Source: Phycisphaerales bacterium (GTDB lineage: Bacteria; Planctomycetota; Phycisphaerae; Phycisphaerales; UBA1924). From it: 44,410 nt of DNA. The stretch lies in the NCBI GenBank assembly GCA_029260495.1, contig JAJDDD010000018.1, forward strand, positions 1-44,410, written 5' to 3'. Of the stretch, positions 24,275 through 34,300 are shown piece after piece (position 1 is the first letter of the stretch; each line of letters begins with the position of its first letter). The notes beneath the pieces are model-generated. The model had not been told where the DNA came from. It did no database searches and saw only the letters and a list, made by a program, of their open reading frames with translations. The translations under genes and the position numbers were made by a program.

Positions 24275-26323
24275 TTACAGCGATGAAAGCGCTTTGCGCA
24301 AGAGCTTGAGTTGCCGTGCGTTCTCTGTGCGCGACATAAGATCTTGAAGCAGCGATTCTGCCGCCGCAACGCCGGACACGCGTTTCGTCGCGTGCGCCAG
24401 GAGCGCCCCGTCGACTCCGAGCGTTTCGTCGCGCATGCGACGGCGCAAAGTTTCGACAAGCAGCGGGCTGCGCGTGGTACTCAACTCTCCGCGCATCGCA
24501 AGCCAGAGGAGATCACGATAGAGAGGATCGCTCGCCACGCCTTCGCTCGCGGTCACGTAGGCATTGAAGAACAAATTCCGCTGTCCCGTGCGAAAAAGGG
24601 CAGGCAGCGCGGCATCTGCAATCTCACTGTTCCATAAGTTTGGTTGATCTCGCCGCACCGCTCTTACCAGCCGTGTTGCGTCCGCATCGCGCCCCAGCAT
24701 GACGAGAAACCGAACCCCCTCAGCGTACTGTCCATCGCGCAGCGACTCACTCATCAGCGCATCGATGGATTTTGCTCCATCGAGTTCAGGCGCCTCTGCG
24801 ATGCGCCGCGTGGGAGGTCCGCGCACAACATTCTGGGCGCCAACGGTGATGAGCGGATCTCCAATTAGCGCCAACTTCCATGCTCGCTGACCATCGAGCC
24901 GGACTGCTGCGCCAAGTGGCGCCGCGGAAAGAAGGCGCTGAACAAATGCGCCCGGCGTGTGAAACGCACTCAGGAACGGCTCATCGACGGCGCCGTAATA
25001 CGCGTAAGCGCCGTGCTCAAGCCAGCGCCCAGCAATTGATTCCCGATCACCAACATTCTGCGCCGAAAACGAATGGACGAAGTGAACAATCGCTGGCACA
25101 CGCAGCATCGGAATATCCGAACCAGCCGCCCGGCCTGGATTCAGCTTGAACCACCGCCGAAATCCAGATGAGTTCACATGAATGAGCCCTGCATTGGTCG
25201 GCCGCGCCGCCCGCGCCCGCCAATCATCCTCGCCGCCGTTCGGGAGCGTGTTGAGATCACTCCCGACTCCGATCTGTTCAAGGCGCTCAGCAGCTTGCTT
25301 GACATTGAAGGCAGAGTACGGCGGTTCATTCACATATCCATCAAACAGCCACGCACGCTCCGGTTGCAAGAAGAGCGCGCACATCGCGCGATAGGCAGCG
25401 ACAGATTCACTGCCTGGAACTTGCCCGCACCACGCATATCGTGATCCATCCGGATGCCGACCGAGAAGATCGGTCGTCGCCAGCACGTCTGACTCATCTT
25501 TAACGCGCATCGGCGTGTGCAAGCACAAGGAGAGCGCGTCCACCATATCCCCAAGTTGCTTCCAGTTGGCGCCGATGAACTCAAGGCCCGCGCGCACCTG
25601 TCGGTCGAGGTCGTCAAACTCCGCGCGTGACATTGAAGCTCCGAGGCGCCCCGGGATCGGTTCGATCCAAAGAAGCGGCTGCGCCCGCCCTGCTGCGAGC
25701 GCGAGCGCCGCAGTCCAGGCGGGATCATCTTCGGCAGCGATGACCACCCCCGGGGGCGGCAGGCGCAGCTCCATCCAACGCTGGCCGACAGCGCGATAAC
25801 TCTGGGCGCCCCACGCACGCGCAACCGCTGAATTCACCCGCGCCCGCAACGAGTCGTCATTGTCTTCGCCCTGTTCTTCGCTCTCTCGCGCGGTGTTCCC
25901 TTCCCAGAAGAGCATAATTTCAGGGAGAAACGCCCGAACAAACCGTCCGATATCTTCCTTGGCGCGCAGTGAGCCATCATCAATCAACACCGGGAAGCGC
26001 GCTTCGGGTGACCAATGCTTAATCGCCTCGATGTATGCATCGCCCGTGCGCACAATCACAACTGCAGCATGCACACGCAGCGATCGACGAACCATCTCAG
26101 TGCGCACGCCCAACTTCACCGCAGGAGGCAGGTCATCAAACGCCAACGCCTCAGATTCGCTCTTAGCGGGTTCTTCTTGCACTGGCGCGGTCGGCGGCGG
26201 AGGGTCTGTGGGCGCCGGCTGTTGCGCGGGCGCTGTGGCAGTGAGCATCATCAGGGCGCACGCCAAAGCAAGAAGCGCCAATCTTGTATGGAATTTTGCG
26301 TGGTTGGATTTATTTGCAAACAT
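24275..26323 (-). CDS. large secreted protein of unknown function (possible C25-like fold)
   Basis: 682 residues. Sec signal at about 10-33 (LALLALACALMMLTATAPAQ), then a Pro/Glu linker. The central part contains IPMLRVPAIVHFVHSFSAQN, then GRWLEHGAYAYYGAVDEPFL, and later WKLALIGDPLITVG. This order (His/Ser-rich strand, 'GA.A..G.V.EP', then 'GDPL') resembles the gingipain/C25 and TIGR03790-type secreted planctomycete proteins. I cannot identify an intact His-Cys catalytic pair, so no protease activity is claimed. The C-terminal 150 residues are helical. Convergent with sucD and 4 bases downstream of the MBL-fold gene. Confidence 0.8.
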   Translation of the reverse strand: MFANKSNHAKFHTRLALLALACALMMLTATAPAQQPAPTDPPPPTAPVQEEPAKSESEALAFDDLPPAVKLGVRTEMVRRSLRVHAAVVIVRTGDAYIEAIKHWSPEARFPVLIDDGSLRAKEDIGRFVRAFLPEIMLFWEGNTARESEEQGEDNDDSLRARVNSAVARAWGAQSYRAVGQRWMELRLPPPGVVIAAEDDPAWTAALALAAGRAQPLLWIEPIPGRLGASMSRAEFDDLDRQVRAGLEFIGANWKQLGDMVDALSLCLHTPMRVKDESDVLATTDLLGRHPDGSRYAWCGQVPGSESVAAYRAMCALFLQPERAWLFDGYVNEPPYSAFNVKQAAERLEQIGVGSDLNTLPNGGEDDWRARAARPTNAGLIHVNSSGFRRWFKLNPGRAAGSDIPMLRVPAIVHFVHSFSAQNVGDRESIAGRWLEHGAYAYYGAVDEPFLSAFHTPGAFVQRLLSAAPLGAAVRLDGQRAWKLALIGDPLITVGAQNVVRGPPTRRIAEAPELDGAKSIDALMSESLRDGQYAEGVRFLVMLGRDADATRLVRAVRRDQPNLWNSEIADAALPALFRTGQRNLFFNAYVTASEGVASDPLYRDLLWLAMRGELSTTRSPLLVETLRRRMRDETLGVDGALLAHATKRVSGVAAAESLLQDLMSRTENARQLKLLRKALSSL

Positions 26324-26327
26324 AAAG

Positions 26328-27008
26328 CTAGAACGGCCGTTTGGTTGGATTTACAGTGATATTGTCGCGCCCCGGGATGATCAAATCGGAAATCTCAATC
26401 ATCTCCATCAAGGACTCTTTCGCTTGCTCGACGTCTGCAGCATGTTGGAGCACTTTGCCTTGTTCAATGTGTTCGACTGTTGGCGCTGCGTCGCCGGCGA
26501 TCAGTGTGGTGTGCCGGGGTTCAGCGAGCAGCAACCCGCAGCTTCCAGGCGTGACACCCGGAAGTGGGAAGAGATCAACGCGCTCCGCGAGTTTGTCCGG
26601 CGCCGGAACACAGCGTTTGAGAAGCGCCACCTCTTGTTGCAAGCGCTCCATCAACTCCGGCTCATCATTCACTGATCCATCGCGCAGCGCCTGCGCCATC
26701 GGCACGCCGACACCCTCGCGCTCCATCTCGCTCACCCACCACACCGCGCGCTCGAACGCCATGATTCCCCGGAACATATCCGGCTTGAAAGCAGTGAGGA
26801 ATACATGGGTCACATCCCGTGGTTCGAGCCCGGCCCGCTCGCCCAGTCGCGCTGCGATCACTTGCGGCGGGAGCCCGGGATCGACAATGATTCGTTTTCC
26901 CTCAGAGTTAATCAACGTTGTCGTCGCGTGCCCGGTGCGCACGGGCGACCGCTCGCCCCACAGGGGATGCGCCGCGAGCGTGCCGATGCTGATGATGCGA
27001 AAATCCAT
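26328..27008 (-). CDS. metallo-beta-lactamase-fold protein lacking metal ligands
   Basis: 226 residues from ATG 27008, 23 bases after the coaD stop. The MBL scaffold is recognisable: GHATTTLINSEGKRIIVDPGL, VTHVFLT.F.PD.F.G, LPGVTPGSCGLLL, LIAGDA, and ISDLIIPG.D near the end. Every metal-binding position is changed. The HxHxDH motif reads A-F-K-P-D-M (only Asp kept), the 'PGHTPGS' histidine is Val, and the last 'PGHD' histidine is Arg. The reading frame is intact and the rest well conserved, so this looks like a retained non-catalytic MBL protein rather than a decaying gene. It follows coaD and uppP on the same strand. Confidence 0.85.
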   Translation of the reverse strand: MDFRIISIGTLAAHPLWGERSPVRTGHATTTLINSEGKRIIVDPGLPPQVIAARLGERAGLEPRDVTHVFLTAFKPDMFRGIMAFERAVWWVSEMEREGVGVPMAQALRDGSVNDEPELMERLQQEVALLKRCVPAPDKLAERVDLFPLPGVTPGSCGLLLAEPRHTTLIAGDAAPTVEHIEQGKVLQHAADVEQAKESLMEMIEISDLIIPGRDNITVNPTKRPF

Positions 27009-27031
27009 ACAGGAACTGCACTCTATCGCGT

Positions 27032-27592
27032 TCAGCCCTCGATGTCCGTCAGACTCTCGAGCAATGGATGCTTGGCGAGCTTCTTCTTCTTGAGTTGCTC
27101 CACCACTGGTGGCGGGCACATGGTTGAGAGAGCGTCGAGGTCTCTGCCCATCGCTGTGATCTGCTTAATCAGGCTCGAAGATGTGTACGCAAAGCTTTGC
27201 CCCGCGACGACGAAAACGCTTTCGAGCCCCGCGACCTCACGGTTGGTGATCGCTTGCTGAACTTCATTTTGCAGGTCCGAGAGATTGCGGATACCGCGCA
27301 GCATAGCACTGGCGCCAATCTCAACAGCAAAATCCACGGTGAGTCCGGAATAGCCTCGCACTTCAATATCCGCGCCGTCTGGTTCTTCTTGAACGACTTC
27401 TTCTATGAGCTGGTTGGCCATCTCGACGCGCTCTTCGAGTGTGAAGAGGTGGGCCTTGCTCGGATTGCTTCCGACGGCGACGATAAGCCGATCGAAAAGG
27501 CGCCGGCCGCGACGGATCACATCGAGGTGCCCGTGTGTCATGGGATCAAACGAGCCCGGGTACAGAACAAGATGGCTTCCATTGGCAGGCAT
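27032..27592 (-). CDS. coaD: phosphopantetheine adenylyltransferase
   Basis: 186 residues from ATG 27592; the longer open frame overlaps uppP in another frame and is rejected. CoaD transfers AMP to 4'-phosphopantetheine, the penultimate CoA step. YPGSFDPMTHGHLDVI holds the T/HxGH nucleotidyltransferase motif; AVGSNPSKAHLFTLEERVEM, LRGIRNLSDLQNE and YTSSSLIKQI (the ISSTxVR-like motif) are all in place. Slightly longer than E. coli CoaD (159) because of a C-terminal Lys-rich tail. Confidence 0.95.
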   Translation of the reverse strand: MPANGSHLVLYPGSFDPMTHGHLDVIRRGRRLFDRLIVAVGSNPSKAHLFTLEERVEMANQLIEEVVQEEPDGADIEVRGYSGLTVDFAVEIGASAMLRGIRNLSDLQNEVQQAITNREVAGLESVFVVAGQSFAYTSSSLIKQITAMGRDLDALSTMCPPPVVEQLKKKKLAKHPLLESLTDIEG

Positions 27593-27624
27593 AGGGTGTT
27601 TTGTCCCGCAGCGGTCGCGCCCTG

Positions 27625-28554
27625 TCAAGAAGGCGTGACATTGACGAGCCCCGCCAGCGCCAGTCCGCCGAAGAGTGCGCACAGCGCAATGCGATACCAC
27701 CCAAATGCTGCGAGCCCATGTGTATTCAGAAAAGCGACGAGCCATTTCACCGCGATCGCAGCCGATATAGTTGCGACGATGACGCCGATGATGACCGCGG
27801 GCGCCCCGAGATCGTTGAAAATGGTCAGCCCGGACTCGGAGGCCATGTAGTCCTTGCCCAGCGAGTAGACGAACGCCCCGCCCAGTGTGGGGAGCCCCAG
27901 GAGAAATGAAAACTCAGCTGCTTCTTTGGGTTTGAGTCCGAGGAGCGTGCCGCCGGCGATGGTCATCATCGAGCGTGATGTGCCTGGCCACATCGCGACC
28001 ACCTGGAAGAGGCCGATCGCCAGCGCCGTGCGCCAGGTCATGTCTTCAATGGTGAGCTGCGCGTGTTTCTGATCTGCAGGCGAGCCGTCCTCGTGAGAAT
28101 CCAGGTTGACGTGATGTTTCTTTCCGCGACCGAGCCAGATCATCCATATGCCGCCGACGAAGAGCGCCGCGAGAACCATCGGCACGTTGAAGAGTCGCGC
28201 CGTGATCTCTTCATGCAGGATCGGCCCAAGCATCGCTGCAGGGAGAAACGCGATGAAGAGATTGATCGCGAGCTTCAACCCGCCAGGATCGCGCCCGAAA
28301 ACCCCGCGAATCATGCGAAGAACACGAGGCCAGTACAGCCCGAGCACCGCGAGAATCGCGCCGCCTTGAATGATGATGAGATAAGTGTCAAGCGCAGCCT
28401 TCTGGTCGGGGGCGTCAAGGTCGAGCAAACTCGACGCGATAATCAAATGCCCTGTCGAACTGACCGGCAGATACTCCGTGATCCCCTCGACCAACCCCAG
28501 TATGACTGCTTGCCACCACTCCAAAGACGCTCTCCTTCTTGTCTCTATTCCCAT
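27625..28554 (-). CDS. uppP: undecaprenyl-diphosphatase (BacA family)
   Basis: 309 residues, about eight hydrophobic segments. It dephosphorylates undecaprenyl diphosphate so that the lipid carrier of cell-wall synthesis can be reused, and gives bacitracin resistance when abundant. The two catalytic blocks are intact: LVEGITEYLPVSSTGHLI at about 21-38 and MWPGTSRSMMTIAGG in the second half. A hydrophilic loop of about 30 residues (GRGKKHHVNLDSHEDGSPAD) between them is longer than in E. coli (273 residues overall). 32 bases separate it from coaD. Confidence 0.96.
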   Translation of the reverse strand: MGIETRRRASLEWWQAVILGLVEGITEYLPVSSTGHLIIASSLLDLDAPDQKAALDTYLIIIQGGAILAVLGLYWPRVLRMIRGVFGRDPGGLKLAINLFIAFLPAAMLGPILHEEITARLFNVPMVLAALFVGGIWMIWLGRGKKHHVNLDSHEDGSPADQKHAQLTIEDMTWRTALAIGLFQVVAMWPGTSRSMMTIAGGTLLGLKPKEAAEFSFLLGLPTLGGAFVYSLGKDYMASESGLTIFNDLGAPAVIIGVIVATISAAIAVKWLVAFLNTHGLAAFGWYRIALCALFGGLALAGLVNVTPS

Positions 28555-28578
28555 TGAGCCGCAGCGCGGGCTTCGTGC

Positions 28579-29955
28579 TCACCCTTGTCGAACCCATTTC
28601 ACCAATCCCACAAGTGTTGGAGGCTTGCCGTACATAAGGACGCCGATGCGGAAAATCTTCGCTGCGGTCCATACCGCGAGCGCCACGCCTGCGGCGCACA
28701 AGATCAAAGTCACCGCGATCTCCCACATTGGAATGTTGGCGCCAGGCTGACTCAATCGCACAGGCATGACGAACGGGGTCGTCGGCGGGAAGAAGCTCGC
28801 GACCTTATTAAACGTTGAGTTGGGATTGTCAATATTAAAGAAGACCATGTAGATCGGAATGATGATGATCATCCACACCGGGCCAAGAAGCGAGCTCGCC
28901 TCGCGCATCTCGGTGACGGCAGATCCGACAGCAGCAAAGACCGACGCAATCATGAAGTACGCCAGCACGAAGTACACCGCCAGGAGCGGCAGCAGATTCA
29001 TCGGGATAATCCCAGTCTGATCAAACTGCACCGCTGCCACAATTCCCAGGCCGCCATAGACGAGCAGCACGGTCAGCCCGACCATGCCCTGGCCGAGAAT
29101 CTTCCCCGCCATGAGTTGCATCGGGGTCATCGCTGAAAGCACCACTTCCATCACGCGGCTTGATTTTTCCTCAATCGTACTCATCAGCAAGTACTGCCCG
29201 CTCGTGAATACCGCTGTCAGCAGCAGCATGATGAAGACGATCGGCACCACAAACTGGGCCCACTCCTTGCTTTCCTCTTCGCCTGTCTCCGAAACAGTCA
29301 CGGTTCGCGCTTGTGGCGCCTTCACCAGTGCGAACACGCGATCCGGCTCCAGACCGCTTGTATTAATTCGCGCATCAATCACCGTTTCCTGAATCGCTTC
29401 ACGGATGCGGTCTGCAATTTTCCGATCCATCTCCGGCCCGACAAAGAGCTCATATTCATCACCAGGCTCATCCAACAGCTTCGGCGGAATATGGGCCACC
29501 GCGAGCATTTCCCCCGAGAGCACCTGCTGTTTCAACTCTTCAAGATCAGCGTCGATGGGCAACGCTGTAATCGTCACATTTCCGGCTTCAAGGCCGATCA
29601 GGCGCTCAGCCATATCCAGCGCCATGTCGGACGTTCCGCCGGGCATCATGTCGCTCGCCGGCGATTCATCCATCGCCTGCTGCATCTCCTGGCGTTTTTC
29701 TTTTTGCCGGGCTTCCTGCGCTTCTTTGCCGAGTCGTTTTTCTATCCCTTCCGCGAACACTTGACCGGGCGTTCCATCGGCGACGGCGATCGTTCCCTCC
29801 ATCACCGCGGGCTTTTCCGCAAAGAGTCCCAGTGTCACAACAAGCCAGATCGCCCCGCCAATCAACGCCGGCGCTATTACGACGCCAAAGAGAAACGCCT
29901 TCGTCAGCGCCGTCGCTTTATATTCCCGAATCGCAGCCAGAATCACATTACGCAT
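28579..29955 (-). CDS. ABC transporter permease, NatB / ABC-2 type
   Basis: 458 residues. One N-terminal membrane helix (about 19-42), a large extracytoplasmic domain of about 190 residues rich in Glu/Gln and Met, then five or six C-terminal helices, the layout of NatB-type ABC-2 permeases. GQYLLMSTIEEKSSRVMEVVLSA is the conserved stretch of this family before the last membrane block. It overlaps the ATPase gene by 8 bases and clearly forms an exporter with it. NatAB of Bacillus exports sodium; substrate here unknown. Confidence 0.9.
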   Translation of the reverse strand: MRNVILAAIREYKATALTKAFLFGVVIAPALIGGAIWLVVTLGLFAEKPAVMEGTIAVADGTPGQVFAEGIEKRLGKEAQEARQKEKRQEMQQAMDESPASDMMPGGTSDMALDMAERLIGLEAGNVTITALPIDADLEELKQQVLSGEMLAVAHIPPKLLDEPGDEYELFVGPEMDRKIADRIREAIQETVIDARINTSGLEPDRVFALVKAPQARTVTVSETGEEESKEWAQFVVPIVFIMLLLTAVFTSGQYLLMSTIEEKSSRVMEVVLSAMTPMQLMAGKILGQGMVGLTVLLVYGGLGIVAAVQFDQTGIIPMNLLPLLAVYFVLAYFMIASVFAAVGSAVTEMREASSLLGPVWMIIIIPIYMVFFNIDNPNSTFNKVASFFPPTTPFVMPVRLSQPGANIPMWEIAVTLILCAAGVALAVWTAAKIFRIGVLMYGKPPTLVGLVKWVRQG

Positions 29956-30943
29956 CAGCCGTCACCTCCACCGCTTCACCTTCGCTTTGGAGCGCCGCGC
30001 GGATGGTGTCTTCTGAACCATCCCGATCCACAAGCTGCACAAAAATATCTTCAAGAGTCGCCCGCCGCAGTTCCACCTTGGTCACCGGCGCCCGGGTCGC
30101 AGCCTCGCGTATCACTTCCTGCGGGTCTGCATCGACCTCAAGATGCAGTTCCAGCCCCGGGGCACGACCAGTCACACGCATGTGCGACACCGAATGCACG
30201 CCGACGATGTCCGCGAGCGATCTTTCCGACTGCCCGATCTCCGGCCCCTCGACCAGCACGGTCTTCGGATCAAAGCGCGCTCGCACGCCATCGATCGATC
30301 CATCCAGCACCTTTTTTCCGCGATCTATCAGGAAAATCCGGTCGCACACCTGTTCCGCTGACGCCAGCACATGTGTCGAAAAGATGATCGTTTTCCCTTC
30401 CCCGTGCAGCTCATCAATCAAGGATCGCAGCAGTCGCGCATTCACCGGATCCAGCCCGCTGAAGGGCTCATCAAGAATCACCAACTCCGGATCGTGCACG
30501 ATCGCAGCTAGGAATTGCACCTTTTGCTGCATTCCCTTGGAAAGTTCTTCACAGCGTTTCTTGTAGACGCCGGGCAGCTCCAGACGCTCCAGCCAATCTT
30601 CAATCTTCCTCTTGAGTCCGCCGCTCGGCACACCCTTGAGCCGCGCCAAGTAAGTCAGAAACTCGCCGACTTTCATTGTTCGATAGACGCCGCGCTCTTC
30701 CGGCAGATACCCGATGCGATCCTTCGACTCTGCTGCGCTCGCTTTATCCAACACGCTGATATTTCCCTCATCGGGATAAAAGATGGACATCACCATCCGG
30801 ATCGTCGTCGTTTTTCCAGCGCCGTTGGGCCCCAGAAAGCCGCACACCGATCCGGTCGGGACGACAAGATCCAGCTTGTTGACAGCTGTCTTCGTCCCGA
30901 ATCGCTTCGTCACGCCCTCAATCTTGATCGCTGCCTCTGACAC
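29948..30943 (-). CDS. ABC transporter ATP-binding protein, NatA-like
   Basis: 331 residues. Walker A GPNGAGKTTT at 39-47, signature LSKGMQQKV, Walker B ELVILDEPFSGLD, and H-loop FSTHVLASAEQ are all intact. After the roughly 220-residue nucleotide-binding domain is a C-terminal DUF4162-like extension ending in LEDIFVQLV, common in ATPases of ABC-2 exporters. First gene of the two-gene unit with the permease. Confidence 0.93.
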   Translation of the reverse strand: MSEAAIKIEGVTKRFGTKTAVNKLDLVVPTGSVCGFLGPNGAGKTTTIRMVMSIFYPDEGNISVLDKASAAESKDRIGYLPEERGVYRTMKVGEFLTYLARLKGVPSGGLKRKIEDWLERLELPGVYKKRCEELSKGMQQKVQFLAAIVHDPELVILDEPFSGLDPVNARLLRSLIDELHGEGKTIIFSTHVLASAEQVCDRIFLIDRGKKVLDGSIDGVRARFDPKTVLVEGPEIGQSERSLADIVGVHSVSHMRVTGRAPGLELHLEVDADPQEVIREAATRAPVTKVELRRATLEDIFVQLVDRDGSEDTIRAALQSEGEAVEVTADA

Positions 30944-31307
30944 ACTTTCCTCCGCTTGATCTGTTGTGATTTCTGCCGGTGGGGCAACGATACCTCGCGC
31001 CTCATTGTCGCGCCCGCGTTTATTTCAATCGTGACTGTTCCCGATCCGTCTCTTGAGGAAGCCGCGCGTCGCGGGCGGATGGTACCCGTTCGGGCGGCTG
31101 GCGCTTCGTGTCGCGCAGAGAACCGAGCCATCCGGCCGGACCCGTCTACTTGGGAGGAGCAACCGTGAGATTTCATTCACCCAGGCCCCCTGGCAGGCTA
31201 TTATCCTTTTATCCGAAAATAGCGATGAATCGAACTTGCCTCGCTCAAATGCCTAAGTTAGCATCACCTGCCACCTCCCAATCCCTGCCCCGTGAGGCCC
31301 ATACGCC
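30944..31307. other. divergent region between ABC exporter and metH
   Basis: 364 bases. The metH-proximal half can form several GC hairpins (for example CCGCG-CGT-CGCGG around 31064-31076 and CCCG-TT-CGGG around 31086-31095). I looked for cobalamin, SAM and SAH riboswitch cores, which commonly precede metH, and did not find their conserved boxes. No convincing promoter seen. Confidence 0.4.
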
Positions 31308-34300
31308 ATGCCCAGTCCTTTTCTGACCGCACTCGATCGCCGGGTTCTCTTCATTGACGGCGCCATGGGCACCTCCATCCATGACTGTGATTGTGATCTT
31401 CACCGCGATTATCTCGGCAAGGAAAACTGCACCGAAATTCTCGTTCAGACCCGCCCGGAGGTCATCCAGGGCATCCATGAGAGCTTCCTGGAAGTTGGCG
31501 CCGACATCGTCGAGACTGACACCTTTGGGGCCAACAAACTCGTGTTCAGCGAGTTCGATCTTGTCGATCAAACGCGCGAGCTCAACCGCCTGGCTGCTGA
31601 GGTGGCTCGCGCCGCCTGCGACAACCATACTTCCAAAGACAAACCCCGCTTTGTGCTCGGCTCGATGGGCCCCGGCACTAAGCTCATCACGCTCGGGCAC
31701 ACCGACTGGGACGAACTGCACGATTCATACGCTGAGCAAGCGCGCGGCCTGCTTGATGGCGGCGTCGATGCGCTCATCATCGAAACATGCCAGGATTTGC
31801 TTCAGATTAAGTGCGCTATCAACTCCTGCCTGACGGCGCTCGATGAGCACAACAAAACGCCGGATGATGTTCCAATAATGGTCAGCGTCACCATTGAAAC
31901 TACCGGAACGATGCTGCTCGGCACCGAGATCGCAGCAGCAGCCCGCGCGCTGCGCGGCTATCCGATCGCATCCCTCGGGCTCAACTGCGCCACCGGACCG
32001 ACCGAGATGGCGGAGCACATCCGCTGGCTGAGTAAGAATTGGCCGGGACGCATCAGCGTTGTTCCGAATGCAGGATTGCCCGCGCTGGTCGAAGGACGCA
32101 CGGAGTATCCGCTTAAGCCCCAGCCATTTGCCGACGCGCTCGCGCGGTTTGTCGAGCAGGATGGCGCCAACATTGTTGGCGGTTGCTGCGGCACAACACC
32201 GGAGCACATTCGCGCTATGGTCCAGACAGTGGGGGATCGCGCGCCGGCCCGAGTCGAGAAGACACCAAACAGGTCGGGCGCCGCTTCTCTCTACGCCGCC
32301 GTCGATTACGAGCAGGAAGCCTCCTTTCTGATCGTCGGTGAGCGCACCAACACCAACGGCTCTCGCAAGTTCAAGCGCCTGCTAAACGAAGAAGATTTCG
32401 ACGGCGTCGTCTCGATGGGGAAGGAGCTGGTTCGCGACGGGAGCCACGTCCTCGATGTGTGCGTTGATTACGTCGGGCGCGATGGCGTGCGCGACATGAG
32501 CGAAGTCGTCAGCCGTTTTGTTCAGCAGGTCGCAGCTCCGCTGATGATTGATTCCACGCAAATTGATGTTATGGAAGCCGGTTTGAAGCGGGCCGCTGGC
32601 AAGTGCGTCATCAACTCCATGAATCTTGAAGATGGGGAAGAGAAGCTCGGCGCGATATGCGCGCTCGCCAAAAAGTACAACGCCTCCGTCGTTGCAGGAG
32701 CAATCGACGAAGACCCCATCGAAGCGATGGCCAAGACCGCACAGCGAAAAATCGAAATCGCAGAGCGAATCCATGATCTTGCTGTGAACAAATACGAACT
32801 TGCGCCGGGGGACATCCTTTTCGATCCGCTCGTGCTTCCCGTGACGACCGGCGTCGAAGCGGACCGCAGGCTGGCGCTCGAGACTATCGAAGGCATCCGG
32901 CTTATTAGTGAGCGCCTCCCGCAGTGCCACACCGTGGTCGGTCTGTCCAACGTGAGCTTCGGACTCAAGCCGCCGGCCCGCGTCGTGCTCAACTCTGCCT
33001 TTCTTCACGAGTGCGTCGAAGCGGGCCTGACCGGCGCGATTGTGCATGCTTCGAAGATTCTTCCTCGCAACAAGATTGATGATGAAAAGTGGAATGCCGC
33101 CATAGAACTCCTCTATGATCGTCGGCGCGAAGGTTTCGACCCGCTGCATGAGTTCATCAAGCTCTTTCCGGATGATGCCCACGACGGCGCCGAGGAGAAA
33201 GCCACACTCAAGGATCTCCCCCTTGAAGAACGTTTGCGCCAGCACATTATCGACGGCGAGAAGCAAGACCTGGTTGAATCATTGGAAGAGGCGCTGACAC
33301 AGTATGAGGCGCTCGCGATCGTCAACGATCATCTGCTTGGCGGTATGAAGGTTGTCGGCGAACTATTCGGCTCCGGCCAAATGCAGCTTCCCTTTGTGCT
33401 GCAATCCGCCGAGGTCATGAAGATGGCCGTCGCCCATCTTGAGCCGCACATGCCCAAAATCGAAGGGCAAACTAAAGGCCGAATGATCCTCGCTACCGTC
33501 CAGGGCGATGTTCACGACATCGGCAAGAACCTTGTCGACATCATCCTCTCCAACAACGGCTATGACGTTGTCAACCTCGGCATCAAGCAACCTGTTTCAA
33601 GCATTCTCAGCGCTCTTGAAGAGCACGGAGCCGACGCGGTCGGCCTTTCGGGTCTGCTGGTCAAGTCCGTCGGGGTCATGCAGGACAACCTGCGCGAAAT
33701 GAGCCTGCGCAAGATTGGTACGCCCGTCATTCTCGGCGGCGCCGCCCTGACTCGCCATTACTGTGAAACCGAGCTTCGCTCCACTTACGAAACCGGCGAA
33801 GTCTTCTACGGGCGCGACGCCTTCGAGGGTCTGCGCCTGATGGACGCCATCCGCGCGGGTAAGTTCGATGACCTTCGCAGCGAAATCGAAGAGCGCCGCG
33901 CCAAGCGCGCCGTCGCTGACGAAAAAGTCCATGCCGCCCGCGCCAGCGCAGACGAAGCATCGCCGGCCGCCGCCACCGCGACTATCGCTGCTCCCGCGCA
34001 CTCCTCTGTGGCGACCGACATTGATATTCCGACAGCGCCTTTCTTCGGCACGCGCGTCATCGAGAGTCTTCCCCTCTCGGAAATCTATCCCTTCATCAAC
34101 AAGATCGCCCTCTTCCGAGGCCAGTGGCAGTTCAAGAAAGGTCGTAAGTCCGACGCGGAATATCAAGCTCAGCTTGAAGACGAAATCGAACCAATTTTCA
34201 GCCGCCTCAAAGCGCAGTGCGAAGCGGAGAACATCCTGCGCCCCGCCGTTGTGTACGGCTTCTATCCCGTCCAAAGTGCAGGTGAAGATCTCATTATCTT

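Noticed and set aside
30944-31307. Cobalamin, SAM or SAH riboswitch in front of metH
   Set aside because: The GCCACUG box of cobalamin switches, the SAM-I core and the GAGGAGCGCUGC/CAGGCUCG blocks of SAH switches were looked for and are absent.
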